The translations under genes were made by a program, and so were the position numbers. A stretch of 62,732 nt of DNA from Ruminococcus sp. (GTDB lineage Bacteria > Bacillota > Clostridia > Oscillospirales > Ruminococcaceae): positions 1-62,732 of the forward strand of contig JAFWTA010000043.1 in the NCBI GenBank assembly GCA_017519145.1, written 5' to 3'. The notes under the pieces were generated by a model, which was given only the letters and a program-made list of their open reading frames with translations, was not told the origin of the DNA and did not search any database. Positions 24,154-33,237 of this stretch are shown piece after piece (positions within the stretch are counted from its first letter, which is position 1; every line of letters starts with the position of its first letter).

Positions 24154-26874
24154 ATGATGATGAAGAAATTCCTCAGACTTCTGTCCACAGCCGCAGCAGG
24201 CATCGTAGCATTCAGTGTGCTCCCCAAGCTGCCCGAGGCGGAGGTCACCGCAGCAGACCCTGACCGTTATACGGTCCTCGTTCTCGATACCTCGGGAAGT
24301 ATGAGCGGAACTCCTATGACCAAGGAGCGCGAGGCAGCTGAGAAATTCTGCAATGATATCCTCAGTGCAAACGGTACCAACTATGTTGCTCTGGTAACTC
24401 TCAATACCAGCTCAAGAGTTGTAACACCTTTCACAACAGATATCAACACGATTTCCGATGATATCGCAGCTCTCAGAGCAAGCGGCGGTACAAACTACGG
24501 CTCAGCACTTGACACAGCAGGCTCACTCCTCGAATCAGTAGACTCCTCAAATATCAGAAACATCGTTTTCTGTTCCGACGGACTTCCGGAGCACGGTGAG
24601 ACACAGTATACAGGCAGATACAACTCTTCAGACAGCAGCAGCTATGCTTACGCTAACGTGGCATATGACAAGGCAGCTGAACTGAAGAATGATTACAATA
24701 TCTATACACTGGGCTTCTTCCACAGCCTCAGCGGCTCTAAGCTGGATTTCGGCAGACGTCTTATGGCTGATCTGGCAAGCTCAGCATCACAGTACTATGA
24801 CGTTACAGATCCCGATCAGCTCCTCTTTACATTCGGCGATGTAGCTCAGACAGTACTTACAAATGATACAGACCCCATCATCCTTATTCCCGGTATCATG
24901 GGAAGCAGACTCTTCCTCAATGAGCAGTGCACCGAGGATGCGTGTGCATGGCCGCCCAACGGCTCCAAGTACGGAAATGCATTATGGCCGAATGTTGATG
25001 AAAATATGTCGGGTGAGCTTTATGCAAGACCTGCAGCAAGACAGAACGACCTCTCTGAGTTCAGCCGTGAGTACGGCTCTCAGGAGTGCATGAAGGCTCT
25101 TGTTGACGGCTTATGCGATAAGTACGGCAACACAAGAGACATCTATGTTTTCAGCTATGACTGGAGACAGAGCAATACAATAAGCGCAGTAGAGCTCAAG
25201 AACTTTATCGACAGCCTTAATGTTAACAAGGTAGATATCGTTGCTCATTCAATGGGCGGACTTGTTACATCAAAGTATTATGCTTCATTCGGCGGCGACA
25301 AGCTCGACAAGGTCATCACCTGCGGAACTCCCTATGAGGGTTCTCCTCACCTCTTTGAGGCTGTTGAGACAAACAATGTTGTTGCCAACGGCGGCTTCAG
25401 CGACGTAGTGCTCAGCATCTTAGGACTCGACAGAGAGATCAAGCGCTCATTCAGCGGCGTTGCAGAGCTTACTCCTACACGCAAGTACTGCACCTACTGG
25501 CCTATGATCGAAAGAGTATTCGATTATAACAATCTTATTGATGTGGACAGCGATATGTCCGAGTCAAGATACAATGAGATGCTCGGTATCGAGTTCGGCA
25601 CACAGAAGGCTGAAAATGCAGTTGCATTCCAGGAGTCTATCCGTGATGCTTCTGACTACAATGTATTAAAGAACTACGAAAATGCTTACTTCGTTATGGG
25701 CGATGGTCAGAGAACTGTAAGCAGGACAATAATGTACTATGATGAACTTAGAGGCGGAGATTTCATTCATGGTTTCATCCCCGGTTTCTGGATTTCTGAT
25801 TTAGAGTACACAAACAAGGGCGACGGAACTGTTCCCTACCTTTCAGCTTCAATGATGGGTCAGCTCTTATTCATGCCCAACGGCAGAACATACACAGTAA
25901 ATGATACACACGTTGGTATGCTTTCAAACAGCGAGACCATTGATTTCGTTGAGAATATCCTCGACGCTCAGGTGCCTGCTCTCCAGCCCGCACCTCCTAC
26001 ATACTCACCCTACACAGTTATCAGGATCGCCTGCCCCGTTGACGTTGAGATCTCGGACGGAAACGGCTCACTCAGCTCCGTAAAGGGCTCTGAGTCATTC
26101 AGCTCTTCATTCGGACGTCTCGACCTCATCGGCAAGGACAACGAGATCAAGATGATCTGTATGGACGAGGATACAAACCTTGACGTAAACCTTACAGGTA
26201 CAGGCACAGGTACAATGAACTACACTATCCGTCACTATTCAGCTGACGACGAGCTCCTCGACGAGCGCACATTCGAGAACGTGCCCATCACAGACAAGAC
26301 TATCATCAAGACAAAGGCTGACAATTCCGAGGCAACAGTTCTCAGCGTAGACAACAACGGCGACGGTATCGTAGACGATACATGGACAGCTAAGAAGAGA
26401 GAGGACGTTACAGTTCCCGATTCTGAGAGAATTGCCATGACAGGCATCAACGCTACAATCGACACAGCAGAGCTTTCAGCAGACGGCACAGCAAAGATCA
26501 CAGTTACAAAGGATCCCGAGAACACTACCGACAATATGACAGTTTCATTCTCCAGCAGCGACGAGAACGTGGCAACAGTTGATGCAAACGGCGCTGTAAA
26601 GGCAGTAGGAGCAGGCAATGCAACTATTACAGTTACAAGCTCCAACGGCTTCACAAAGGAGATCGCAGTAAGCGTAAAGGCTGCTTCCACAACATCAACA
26701 ACTACAACTACTACTTCAACAGCAACAACAACAACTACAGCAGCAAAGACCACAGCAAACTCCTCCAACTCACCCAAGACCGGCGACACAACACCTATCA
26801 CAGCTTATGTTATCACAGCATTTGCATTCAGTATCGGCGCAGTTCTTGCAAGACGTTCCAGAAAAGAGGACTAA
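24154..26874 (+). CDS. Wall-anchored vWA domain / LCAT-like lipase fusion with BIG2 domain
   Basis: A 906-residue surface protein. Signal peptide to about 33. A von Willebrand A domain (about 38-215) has a full MIDAS: DTSGS at 45-49, Thr 113, Asp 142. Next is an alpha/beta hydrolase of the LCAT/lipase kind (about 240-600): LIPGIMGSR oxyanion region, nucleophile Ser 366 in AHSMGG, a likely Asp in GDGTVPY and His in NDTHVGM. Then come a BIG2 Ig-like domain (about 765-848), a Thr-rich linker, and the C-terminal SPKTGD, a hydrophobic helix and RRSRKED, which fits sortase anchoring with a variant of LPXTG. The lipid or other substrate is unknown. Single-gene unit. Confidence 0.88.
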   Translation: MMMKKFLRLLSTAAAGIVAFSVLPKLPEAEVTAADPDRYTVLVLDTSGSMSGTPMTKEREAAEKFCNDILSANGTNYVALVTLNTSSRVVTPFTTDINTISDDIAALRASGGTNYGSALDTAGSLLESVDSSNIRNIVFCSDGLPEHGETQYTGRYNSSDSSSYAYANVAYDKAAELKNDYNIYTLGFFHSLSGSKLDFGRRLMADLASSASQYYDVTDPDQLLFTFGDVAQTVLTNDTDPIILIPGIMGSRLFLNEQCTEDACAWPPNGSKYGNALWPNVDENMSGELYARPAARQNDLSEFSREYGSQECMKALVDGLCDKYGNTRDIYVFSYDWRQSNTISAVELKNFIDSLNVNKVDIVAHSMGGLVTSKYYASFGGDKLDKVITCGTPYEGSPHLFEAVETNNVVANGGFSDVVLSILGLDREIKRSFSGVAELTPTRKYCTYWPMIERVFDYNNLIDVDSDMSESRYNEMLGIEFGTQKAENAVAFQESIRDASDYNVLKNYENAYFVMGDGQRTVSRTIMYYDELRGGDFIHGFIPGFWISDLEYTNKGDGTVPYLSASMMGQLLFMPNGRTYTVNDTHVGMLSNSETIDFVENILDAQVPALQPAPPTYSPYTVIRIACPVDVEISDGNGSLSSVKGSESFSSSFGRLDLIGKDNEIKMICMDEDTNLDVNLTGTGTGTMNYTIRHYSADDELLDERTFENVPITDKTIIKTKADNSEATVLSVDNNGDGIVDDTWTAKKREDVTVPDSERIAMTGINATIDTAELSADGTAKITVTKDPENTTDNMTVSFSSSDENVATVDANGAVKAVGAGNATITVTSSNGFTKEIAVSVKAASTTSTTTTTTSTATTTTTAAKTTANSSNSPKTGDTTPITAYVITAFAFSIGAVLARRSRKED

Positions 26875-26915
26875 GATAAAAAGCCCCGTTAAAGGGAGCT
26901 GATACATAATAATAT

Positions 26916-26965
26916 GAGCCATAGCAGCTCCCATCATGGGGAAGGGAGCGGTTATGGCTCTTTTC
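26916..26965 (+). terminator. Terminator after the vWA/lipase gene
   Basis: A long imperfect stem from GAGCCATAGCAGCTCCC to GGGAGCGGTTATGGCTC, then TTTTC. It abuts the 3' end of the opposing gene. Confidence 0.8.
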
Positions 26966-27943
26966 TTATATCGAAACGTACTCGGGGTCGGTATTCAGCG
27001 CTGTCAGGTACTCGTCTATCCTCTGGCGGGACACATTGTCGCCGATGACTATGAGCACGGGCTGCCCCTCAGCCACGGGAGCGGTCTCGGTCTTTTCCCT
27101 TGTGGCGTTTATCTTCAGCCAGCCGCCCTCTATGGGCAGTGAGCCCTTTATGCGGAATATCCTTCCGCAGCTCCCGTCGCCGAAGATACTGCCGATAAGT
27201 CCCTCTATGCTGTCCTGCGGTATGGCAACGTGCATGAAGTAGTGAACGGAGCTCTCTATGTCCTCGGGGCTGAACTTCTTCACATAGCTTGAACCGCGGT
27301 AGCCTGCACAGCTGAACAGCCGATAGTCCGCCTCGGTGAAGCTTTCCCAGTCCTTTGCGATGATATCACGCTCGGTAAATCTGCGGTCACAGCGTATGTC
27401 CTCAAGGGAGCGGTTTATGTGGGCAAGTATCCTCTGCGAGACCTGCTGCACAGTCTCATCCCCGATGCGGTTCAGCTTGCTCAGCACCAGCTTTCCACAG
27501 CAGGCAGCCTCGGAGCCGAGAAGATACTCCATCTGAGGCGAGAGCTGCTCCTCCATCTCAGCGTCAACCACCGTGAGGACGCTGCCTATCTCGAACCACC
27601 TGTCCAGAGGAGAGTCGTGGAGGATATCGAAAAACTCGTCCATATCGAAAATGCCCGAGGGCTCAACGATAACGCGGTCAACGTGCTGCATACCGAGGGA
27701 GATGAGCTGAGTCTTGAAACGGCGTCTGTGGCAGTCCGCATCGCAGCCCCCGGCTATCATTTCCAGCTGGCAGCTGTCGCATTTCAGCTCCTGCAATATC
27801 ATCATATCTATATTGACAGCACCGAAGTCGTTTTCGAGAATGGCTATTTTCTGACCGCTGTCAATGAGGTGGCGGGCGTACTTCAGCAGGAAAGTGGTCT
27901 TTCCCGAGCCCAGTATGCCCGTTATAAGGTCTATTTTTGTCAT
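26966..27943 (-). CDS. CobW/COG0523-family GTP-binding protein
   Basis: A G3E-family GTPase of 325 residues; relatives are metallochaperones for zinc, cobalt or nitrile hydratase. Walker A GILGSGKTTF is near residue 7, the EPSG motif near 96, and an SKLNRIGD stretch takes the place of the NKxD guanine-specificity motif. The usual CXCC metal site after the first beta-alpha unit is replaced by a spread of cysteines (CDSC and GGCDADC at about 55-70). The ATG at 27943 has AAAGGAGG in front; the longer frame to 27994 adds unlikely residues. It stands alone, with no zinc or cobalamin gene nearby. Confidence 0.88.
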   Translation of the reverse strand: MTKIDLITGILGSGKTTFLLKYARHLIDSGQKIAILENDFGAVNIDMMILQELKCDSCQLEMIAGGCDADCHRRRFKTQLISLGMQHVDRVIVEPSGIFDMDEFFDILHDSPLDRWFEIGSVLTVVDAEMEEQLSPQMEYLLGSEAACCGKLVLSKLNRIGDETVQQVSQRILAHINRSLEDIRCDRRFTERDIIAKDWESFTEADYRLFSCAGYRGSSYVKKFSPEDIESSVHYFMHVAIPQDSIEGLIGSIFGDGSCGRIFRIKGSLPIEGGWLKINATREKTETAPVAEGQPVLIVIGDNVSRQRIDEYLTALNTDPEYVSI

Positions 27944-28026
27944 GGCTCGCGCCTCCTTTAAAATAAGTATAGCACAGGGCGGCGGTGAAGTCAAACCCGG
28001 TTAGCCGCAGTACATACTCCGCAGAC

Positions 28027-28055
28027 TTGACATATAACGCAAACAGTGGTATACT
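28027..28055 (+). promoter_or_regulatory. Promoter of the NifX-like micro-ORF and C_GCAxxG_C_C gene
   Basis: TTGACA, 17 bases, TATACT, about 55 bases before the micro-ORF at 28110. Confidence 0.85.
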
Positions 28056-28109
28056 TTATGCAAATATGCCGATAATATCGGCGGACGCCAAAAGAAAGGA
28101 CACAATACC

Positions 28110-28196
28110 ATGAGAGTAGCAGTTACCTATGAAAACGGACAGATCTTTCAGCATTTCGGACATTCCTGCGGCAGCCACAGCTGCGGCGAGCACTGA
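28110..28196 (+). CDS. 28-residue micro-ORF, fused ends of a NifX-like protein
   Basis: The frame starts MRVAVTYENGQIFQHFGH, the N-terminus of dinitrogenase FeMo-cofactor (NifX/NifB-like) proteins. It passes directly into SCGSHSCGEH, which resembles the Cys/His-rich tail of the same family. The roughly 90 middle residues are missing. It has a promoter, an AAAGGA ribosome site and a clean stop eight bases before the next gene. It may be an internal-deletion remnant or a retained metal-binding micropeptide; I cannot tell which. Confidence 0.65.
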   Translation: MRVAVTYENGQIFQHFGHSCGSHSCGEH

Positions 28197-28204
28197 GGTG
28201 GACT

Positions 28205-28579
28205 ATGGACATAGCTGAAAAAGCAGTAGAGATAAAGCACAGCGGCAGCAATTGCTGTCAGGCGGTGCTCCTTGCCTTTGCGGACGAGCTTGGCAGGGAC
28301 GAGGATACACTGAGAGCCATGGGAGCGGCATTCGGCTGCGGCATGGGCGCCTTTGATGCCACCTGCGGAGCACTCTGTGCCGCGCAGATGATACTGGGAC
28401 TGAAAAAATACGGCGGTAGACCCCTGCTTGCCGATGCAAAGGCTCTTCACGGCAGCTTCAAAGCAGCCTGCGGCAGCACCGACTGCGGCGAGCTCAAGGG
28501 AATAAAGACAGGGAAGATGCTGTGCAGCTGTGATGACTGCGTCCGCTGTGCTGCAAGACTTGCCGAAAAACTTATATAA
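28205..28579 (+). CDS. C_GCAxxG_C_C family protein
   Basis: A 124-residue protein of the C_GCAxxG_C_C family (putative redox or metal proteins often found near NifX-like genes). Cysteine motifs seen: SNCCQAV near residue 17, FGCGMGAFDATCGALCAA in the middle, and CSCDDCVRCA near the end. I see no signal peptide. It follows the NifX-like micro-ORF by eight bases and shares its promoter; a terminator follows. The function is not known from sequence alone; electron transfer or metal handling is inference. Confidence 0.9.
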   Translation: MDIAEKAVEIKHSGSNCCQAVLLAFADELGRDEDTLRAMGAAFGCGMGAFDATCGALCAAQMILGLKKYGGRPLLADAKALHGSFKAACGSTDCGELKGIKTGKMLCSCDDCVRCAARLAEKLI

Positions 28580-28584
28580 AAAAT

Positions 28585-28625
28585 GAGCCGTCGGCGGCGA
28601 AAAGGCTGACGGCTCTCGATTTTTC
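28585..28625 (+). terminator. Terminator after the C_GCAxxG_C_C gene
   Basis: A GAGCCGTCGGC/GCTGACGGCTC stem followed by TCGATTTTTC. Confidence 0.85.
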
Positions 28626-28694
28626 AAAAAACTTTTTTTCGCTGCACAATTATCCTTTTGCCAGTTGTGTTATATGTGAAAGGGGGCCACTTCA

Positions 28695-29210
28695 ATGAAT
28701 AATGACAGTACTGCATTATACGCTTTCAGAAAATACGGAAACACAGTCCTGCGCGCAGCCTTTGCAATAAGCGGCAGCTATGCCGAGGCAGAGGACATAG
28801 TTCAGGACGTATTCCTTTCATTACATACAAAACCGCGTTCCTTCAACGACGACGAACACCTCAAAGCATGGCTCCTCAGAGTGACCATCAACAAGTGCAA
28901 AAACCTCAGAAGGAGCTTCCGTTTCAGCCGCACCTGCTCACTGGACGAGCTGGAGCACTCCGAAGCTATATGCGAGATAAGCACCGAGGGCAGGGAGCTT
29001 CGTGAGGAGATATCGGCTCTGCCGAAGAAATACGCCGAGGTCATATTCCTCCACTATTATGAGGGGTACAGTATCAAAGAGATAGCTGAGATACTGGAGA
29101 AGAACGAGAACACAGTGGGCTCGCTGCTGAGGCGCGGACGGGACAGGCTCAGGACGGAGCTTGAAAGGGAGGATGAATTATGCAGAGAAAAGATTATCAA
29201 GACGCTCTGA
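28695..29210 (+). CDS. RNA polymerase sigma factor, ECF type
   Basis: A 171-residue sigma-70 family factor with only regions 2 and 4, as in ECF factors. Region 2 holds AEDIVQDVFLSLHTKP near residue 33. Region 4 holds the LPKKYAEVIFLHYYEGYSIKEIAEIL helix-turn-helix, followed by TVGSLLRRGRDRL. The ribosome site is GGGGG. The stop overlaps the start of the next gene by 31 bases, so the sigma factor and that membrane protein are translationally linked, a usual sign of a cognate regulator. The target promoters cannot be told from the window. Confidence 0.94.
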   Translation: MNNDSTALYAFRKYGNTVLRAAFAISGSYAEAEDIVQDVFLSLHTKPRSFNDDEHLKAWLLRVTINKCKNLRRSFRFSRTCSLDELEHSEAICEISTEGRELREEISALPKKYAEVIFLHYYEGYSIKEIAEILEKNENTVGSLLRRGRDRLRTELEREDELCREKIIKTL

Positions 29211-30919
29211 ATGAGCTGCGTCTCGGAAGTTCATTCTGCGAGGAGATGGAGAAAAAGCTGTCGGCAGACAGAGCTGAGGCAGATGAATATACAGACGAGG
29301 TCACCCATGTTGATGTAGTTCCCGAGAGGCGTCATAAGGGACTCGCCATAGCTGCGGCAGCTGTGCTGCTCATAGGCGGTGCAGGCGGAACTGTGCTTTA
29401 CCAATATAAGGATTCCTTACTCAGCACCCCGACCAACGAGGACAGCTCCTATTACGATGAAAAGTCCTTTACTTTTCCTTTCGGCACAGTAGACCTTCAC
29501 GGTCTGGTGGTAAATTATCAATGCGATAACTACATGAGTTCAGCTCCTGTAACAGTTGCCACCGAGGAAATGGGCGAGCAGCTCATCTCGCTGTTTTCCA
29601 TAACCGACTTTGAAAAGCTGGATACACTGGAACCCATAGTCAAAGGCTCGGGAGAGGTAATGGATTTCCACACAGATTATTTTTTTGCAGATTTCTATGA
29701 TAACGGAATCATCGAGATCATCTATATACAGGATGACATTTACAAGGAATACTACAGGATCCCCGAGGATACATTTGAAAAGATGAGAAATATCATCTTC
29801 AAAGATTATGATCTGGGATCCATCGATCAGTTCGGCATAAAAGCTGAGCTTTTCAGCGCACAGCTCCGCATGGACGACTACGACGGCAGTCTCAGCAGTA
29901 CGGAAGCTATCGCTCTTGCAAGCAATATAAATAATATCCAGTGGAACGAGCGCGATACCGACGGCGTAAAGGACAGCAGCGATACCATAACCCTTGACTT
30001 TGAGTCAGAGGGCAAAAAATACGAGATCATTCTTGGCGATAACGGCAGGGCTTCCGTCAATGCTGACGGAAATATGTCATATTACAGCTATCCGGCAGAA
30101 GAATATCCCTACATGATGAGAACGGTGGACAAGGGCGTTAACGCTGACTGTCCCGTAAAATACGATGAGGACGACGCATGGCTGGCTGTTACCTCGGTCA
30201 TGGAACGCAGAGGCGGTGCTGTTTACCTTGAGCAGGAAAAGGCAGCATTGCTGGACGAAGACGAGAAAAAGGAAATATATGATGCTTTGGCAGGCTTTGA
30301 ATGGAGAGAACTGCTCAATTCAGCTGTCGGCAGCTTTGATATATATGATACGTCTTTAAATTTCGGCAGCTGCAGCATCGGATTCTGGTCTGACGGCAAG
30401 TGCATGGTAAGCGACTATACCGCAGAAAGAACATTCATGTATCTCTTGAAAAAGGAAGACTATCAGCATATCAGGAACCTTATCTCGGAAGCTGCTTCAG
30501 ATTTTGAAGATGAGGATAAGGTCGCAGACTACTGTATCGATCATATACTCTATGAAGATGACAGCGATCAGTTCTTCATGCTCAGGGATAACAGCGTTTC
30601 CTACGGGGTCTCATCTTATACATTCGACACGGGAGAAAAGGAACTGAAAAAGATACTGTTGGATGCTGAGTGGAGCATGGATGTTTCCGGCATCAGTAAT
30701 GCAAATACCATATATCCCGTTTTCAAAGACCAAAGAAGGGGGATGCTGTATCTTACCACTGACGGAATGATGATAATTCCCGATTATGGGCTGAAATACA
30801 GGTGCAGTGACAGTGAAAAGCTGAGCGCGTATCTGAAGGAAATGAGAAAAAACGCAGATGAAACAGAAAACACAGAAAAGGAAGAAAAAACAGATAACAC
30901 AGAAAGCAGCGAGGAATAA
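29180..30919 (+). CDS. Single-pass membrane protein, likely regulator of the ECF sigma factor
   Basis: A 579-residue protein. The cytoplasmic N-terminus (about 50 residues) has no HxxxCxxC zinc anti-sigma motif. One transmembrane helix lies at about 53-73 (GLAIAAAAVLLIGGAGG), followed by an outer part of about 500 residues and a Lys/Glu/Thr-rich end. The outer part appears to repeat a unit (RIPEDTFEKMRNIIF versus LKKEDYQHIRNLIS), which suggests two or more copies of an unknown fold. By position it is probably the anti-sigma or sensor partner of the ECF factor, but no recognised anti-sigma domain is seen. Confidence 0.7.
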   Translation: MQRKDYQDALNELRLGSSFCEEMEKKLSADRAEADEYTDEVTHVDVVPERRHKGLAIAAAAVLLIGGAGGTVLYQYKDSLLSTPTNEDSSYYDEKSFTFPFGTVDLHGLVVNYQCDNYMSSAPVTVATEEMGEQLISLFSITDFEKLDTLEPIVKGSGEVMDFHTDYFFADFYDNGIIEIIYIQDDIYKEYYRIPEDTFEKMRNIIFKDYDLGSIDQFGIKAELFSAQLRMDDYDGSLSSTEAIALASNINNIQWNERDTDGVKDSSDTITLDFESEGKKYEIILGDNGRASVNADGNMSYYSYPAEEYPYMMRTVDKGVNADCPVKYDEDDAWLAVTSVMERRGGAVYLEQEKAALLDEDEKKEIYDALAGFEWRELLNSAVGSFDIYDTSLNFGSCSIGFWSDGKCMVSDYTAERTFMYLLKKEDYQHIRNLISEAASDFEDEDKVADYCIDHILYEDDSDQFFMLRDNSVSYGVSSYTFDTGEKELKKILLDAEWSMDVSGISNANTIYPVFKDQRRGMLYLTTDGMMIIPDYGLKYRCSDSEKLSAYLKEMRKNADETENTEKEEKTDNTESSEE

Positions 30920-30982
30920 TATCTTCGCACATCAGCCCTTTTACCGCAGTCATGCCGTCTGACGTCGGCGGCCTGACATAAT

Positions 30983-31026
30983 AAAACGCCTTCGCAGGAC
31001 TACGGTCGGTCCTGCGGAGGCGTTTT
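30983..31026. terminator. Bidirectional terminator between the ECF unit and metG
   Basis: A long stem (AAAACGCCTTCGCAGGAC with GTCCTGCGGAGGCGTTTT) flanked by A-runs and T-runs serves the two convergent units. Confidence 0.9.
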
Positions 31027-31031
31027 CTGAT

Positions 31032-33023
31032 TTATCTGATCTTTGAACCTACGGGAATGCTGTCGTCAACGAATATGACCTTTACACCGTCGGGAGTATC
31101 TGCAGCGCATATCATTCCGTTGCTGTCAACACCTCTGAGCTTTACGGGCTTGAGGTTAGCGATGAGCTGGAGCTTCTTTCCTATGAGGTCCTCGGGAGCG
31201 TAATACTGCGCGATACCCGATACCACCTGACGTCCGCCCATGCCGTCGTCAAGCTGTAAGCACAGGAGCTTGTCGGACTTCTTTACCTTTTCGCAGGCAG
31301 TTACCTTGGCAACTCTTATCTCTACCTTGGCGAAGTCGTCAATGGTTATCTCGGGCTTCAGCTCTATCTTCTCAGGCTCGGCAGCTGCCTCGCCTTTTTC
31401 CTCTGAGGAGAGCTTTGCCTGAGCCTCAGCCATGTTCTTTGCAAGAATGGCGTTGAGCTCCTCAATCTCCTTGTCAACATCTATTCTGGGGAAGAGTATC
31501 TCGCCCTTGTGAACAGTTACGTTCTCGGGAAGAACGCCGAATACGCCCAGCTTCTCGTACTCCACATCGGCCTCGGAAGCGCCTATCTGCTCCCATACCT
31601 TAGGCATAACAGTGGGCATGAAAGGTGCAAGGAGTGCGGATGTTACGCGGATAGCCTCCAGCAGGTTGTAGAGCACCGATGCCAGACGCGCCTTCTTTGT
31701 CTCGTCCTTGCCCAGCTTCCACGGCTCGGTCTCGTCGATGTACTTGTTAGCGCGGTCAACGACCTTGAATATCTCCTCAAGAGCCTGCTTCAGCTTTGTC
31801 TCGTCGATGTACTTGTCAACCTCGGGGAGGAGACCTGTGACAACAGCCCTGAACTCCTCGTCAAGAGCATCGCCCTCACGCTCTGAGGGGATAGTGCCGC
31901 CGAAGTACTTGTCAACCATTGCAACTGTACGGGAAACAAGGTTTCCGAAGCCGTTGGCAAGGTCGGAGTTTATACGGTTTATCATTATCTCGTTGGAGAA
32001 AAGGCTGTCTGCGCCCAGAGCCATCTCACGGAGGATATGGTATCTTATGGAGTCACAGCCGTAACGCTCGCCCAGTACGAACGGGTCAACAACATTGCCG
32101 AGGGATTTTGACATCTTGACGCTCTCGCCACCCTTGCTCTGCATGGTGATATAGCCGTGAACAGCAAGGTGCTTAGGCAGGGGCAGGTCAAGTGCCATGA
32201 GCATTGCAGGCCAGATGATAGCGTGGAAACGCATGATGTCCTTTGCAACCATGTGAACATCAGCAGGCCAGTACTTCTCAAAGTCATTGTGTGCGGAGTT
32301 CTCATAGCCGAGAGCTGTGATATAGTTTGAAAGGGCATCTATCCATACATATACAACGTGCTTGTCGTCAAAGGATACGGGTACGCCCCACTTGAATGTA
32401 GTTCTTGAAACGCAGAGGTCCTCCAGACCGGGCTTGATGAAGTTGTTTACAAGCTCAACAGCTCTTGTCTTGGGACGGAGATAGTCTGTCTCAAGGAGAA
32501 GCTTTTCAATGCGCTCTGCAAATGGAGACATCTTGAAGAAGTAAGCCTCCTCCTTGGCGTACTTTACGGGTCTGTGACATTCGGGACAGCATCCGTTCTC
32601 GTCCAGCTGAGAGTCTGTCCAGAAGCTCTCACAGGGAGTACAGTACTTGCCGGAGTATTCGCCCTTGTATATATAGCCCTTGTCATAGAGAGCCTTGAAT
32701 ATCTTCTGAACGGCTTCCACATGGTAGTCGTCGGTAGTTCTGATATATCTGTCGTAGGAGATGTTCATATATTTCCACAGGCTCTTGAACCTGTCAACGA
32801 TAACGTCAACGTACTCCTTGGGAGTCACGCCCTGCTCGGCAGCCTTCTGCTCTATTTTCAGACCATGCTCGTCGGTGCCTGTGAGGAACATTACGTCATA
32901 GCCCTGCATTCGCTTATAACGGGCGATGGAATCGCAGGCAACTGTTGTATAGCAGTGGCCTATGTGGGGATTGCCCGATGGGTAATAGATAGGCGTAGTG
33001 ATGTAAAAGGGTCTTTTTGACAT
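31032..33023 (-). CDS. metG: Methionyl-tRNA synthetase
   Basis: Charges tRNA-Met with methionine. The 663-residue chain has the HIGH signature as PHIGH near residue 19, a zinc-knuckle region (CTPCESF...CCPECH), the KMSKS loop and a C-terminal OB-fold tRNA-binding domain (TIDDFAKVEIRVAKV) seen in long-form MetG. A Glu/Ala-rich linker precedes that domain. The frame extends to 33173, but homology begins at MSKRPFYITTPIYYPSG, and GGAG lies about eight bases before the ATG at 33023, so I start there. Confidence 0.96.
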   Translation of the reverse strand: MSKRPFYITTPIYYPSGNPHIGHCYTTVACDSIARYKRMQGYDVMFLTGTDEHGLKIEQKAAEQGVTPKEYVDVIVDRFKSLWKYMNISYDRYIRTTDDYHVEAVQKIFKALYDKGYIYKGEYSGKYCTPCESFWTDSQLDENGCCPECHRPVKYAKEEAYFFKMSPFAERIEKLLLETDYLRPKTRAVELVNNFIKPGLEDLCVSRTTFKWGVPVSFDDKHVVYVWIDALSNYITALGYENSAHNDFEKYWPADVHMVAKDIMRFHAIIWPAMLMALDLPLPKHLAVHGYITMQSKGGESVKMSKSLGNVVDPFVLGERYGCDSIRYHILREMALGADSLFSNEIMINRINSDLANGFGNLVSRTVAMVDKYFGGTIPSEREGDALDEEFRAVVTGLLPEVDKYIDETKLKQALEEIFKVVDRANKYIDETEPWKLGKDETKKARLASVLYNLLEAIRVTSALLAPFMPTVMPKVWEQIGASEADVEYEKLGVFGVLPENVTVHKGEILFPRIDVDKEIEELNAILAKNMAEAQAKLSSEEKGEAAAEPEKIELKPEITIDDFAKVEIRVAKVTACEKVKKSDKLLCLQLDDGMGGRQVVSGIAQYYAPEDLIGKKLQLIANLKPVKLRGVDSNGMICAADTPDGVKVIFVDDSIPVGSKIR

Positions 33024-33154
33024 AAAAATCGCTCCAATCTGAGTGTAAGAATTCCCGTTTCCGAATGAAAGAAAAGGGTTAACTATTATTATAACACAAA
33101 GTCTGAAAAAAAGCAAGGTACGCGGCGTTAAAGTTTCCGACACCAAAGAACTGC

Positions 33155-33184
33155 TTGACTTTTCCCTGCACAATGTTATATAAT
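33155..33184 (+). promoter_or_regulatory. Promoter of the patatin gene
   Basis: TTGACT and TATAAT with an 18-base spacer, about 50 bases before the ATG at 33238. Confidence 0.75.
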
Positions 33185-33237
33185 ATATAATGACTAAGAG
33201 TCATTATTACGATCACACTTGGAACGAGGAAACAATC

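Noticed and set aside
26695-26760. ACA/ACT-rich tract as a possible CRISPR or microsatellite locus
   Set aside because: It encodes the Thr-rich linker of the wall-anchored protein; no spacer pattern. The same holds for 61735-61795 in the mannanase gene.
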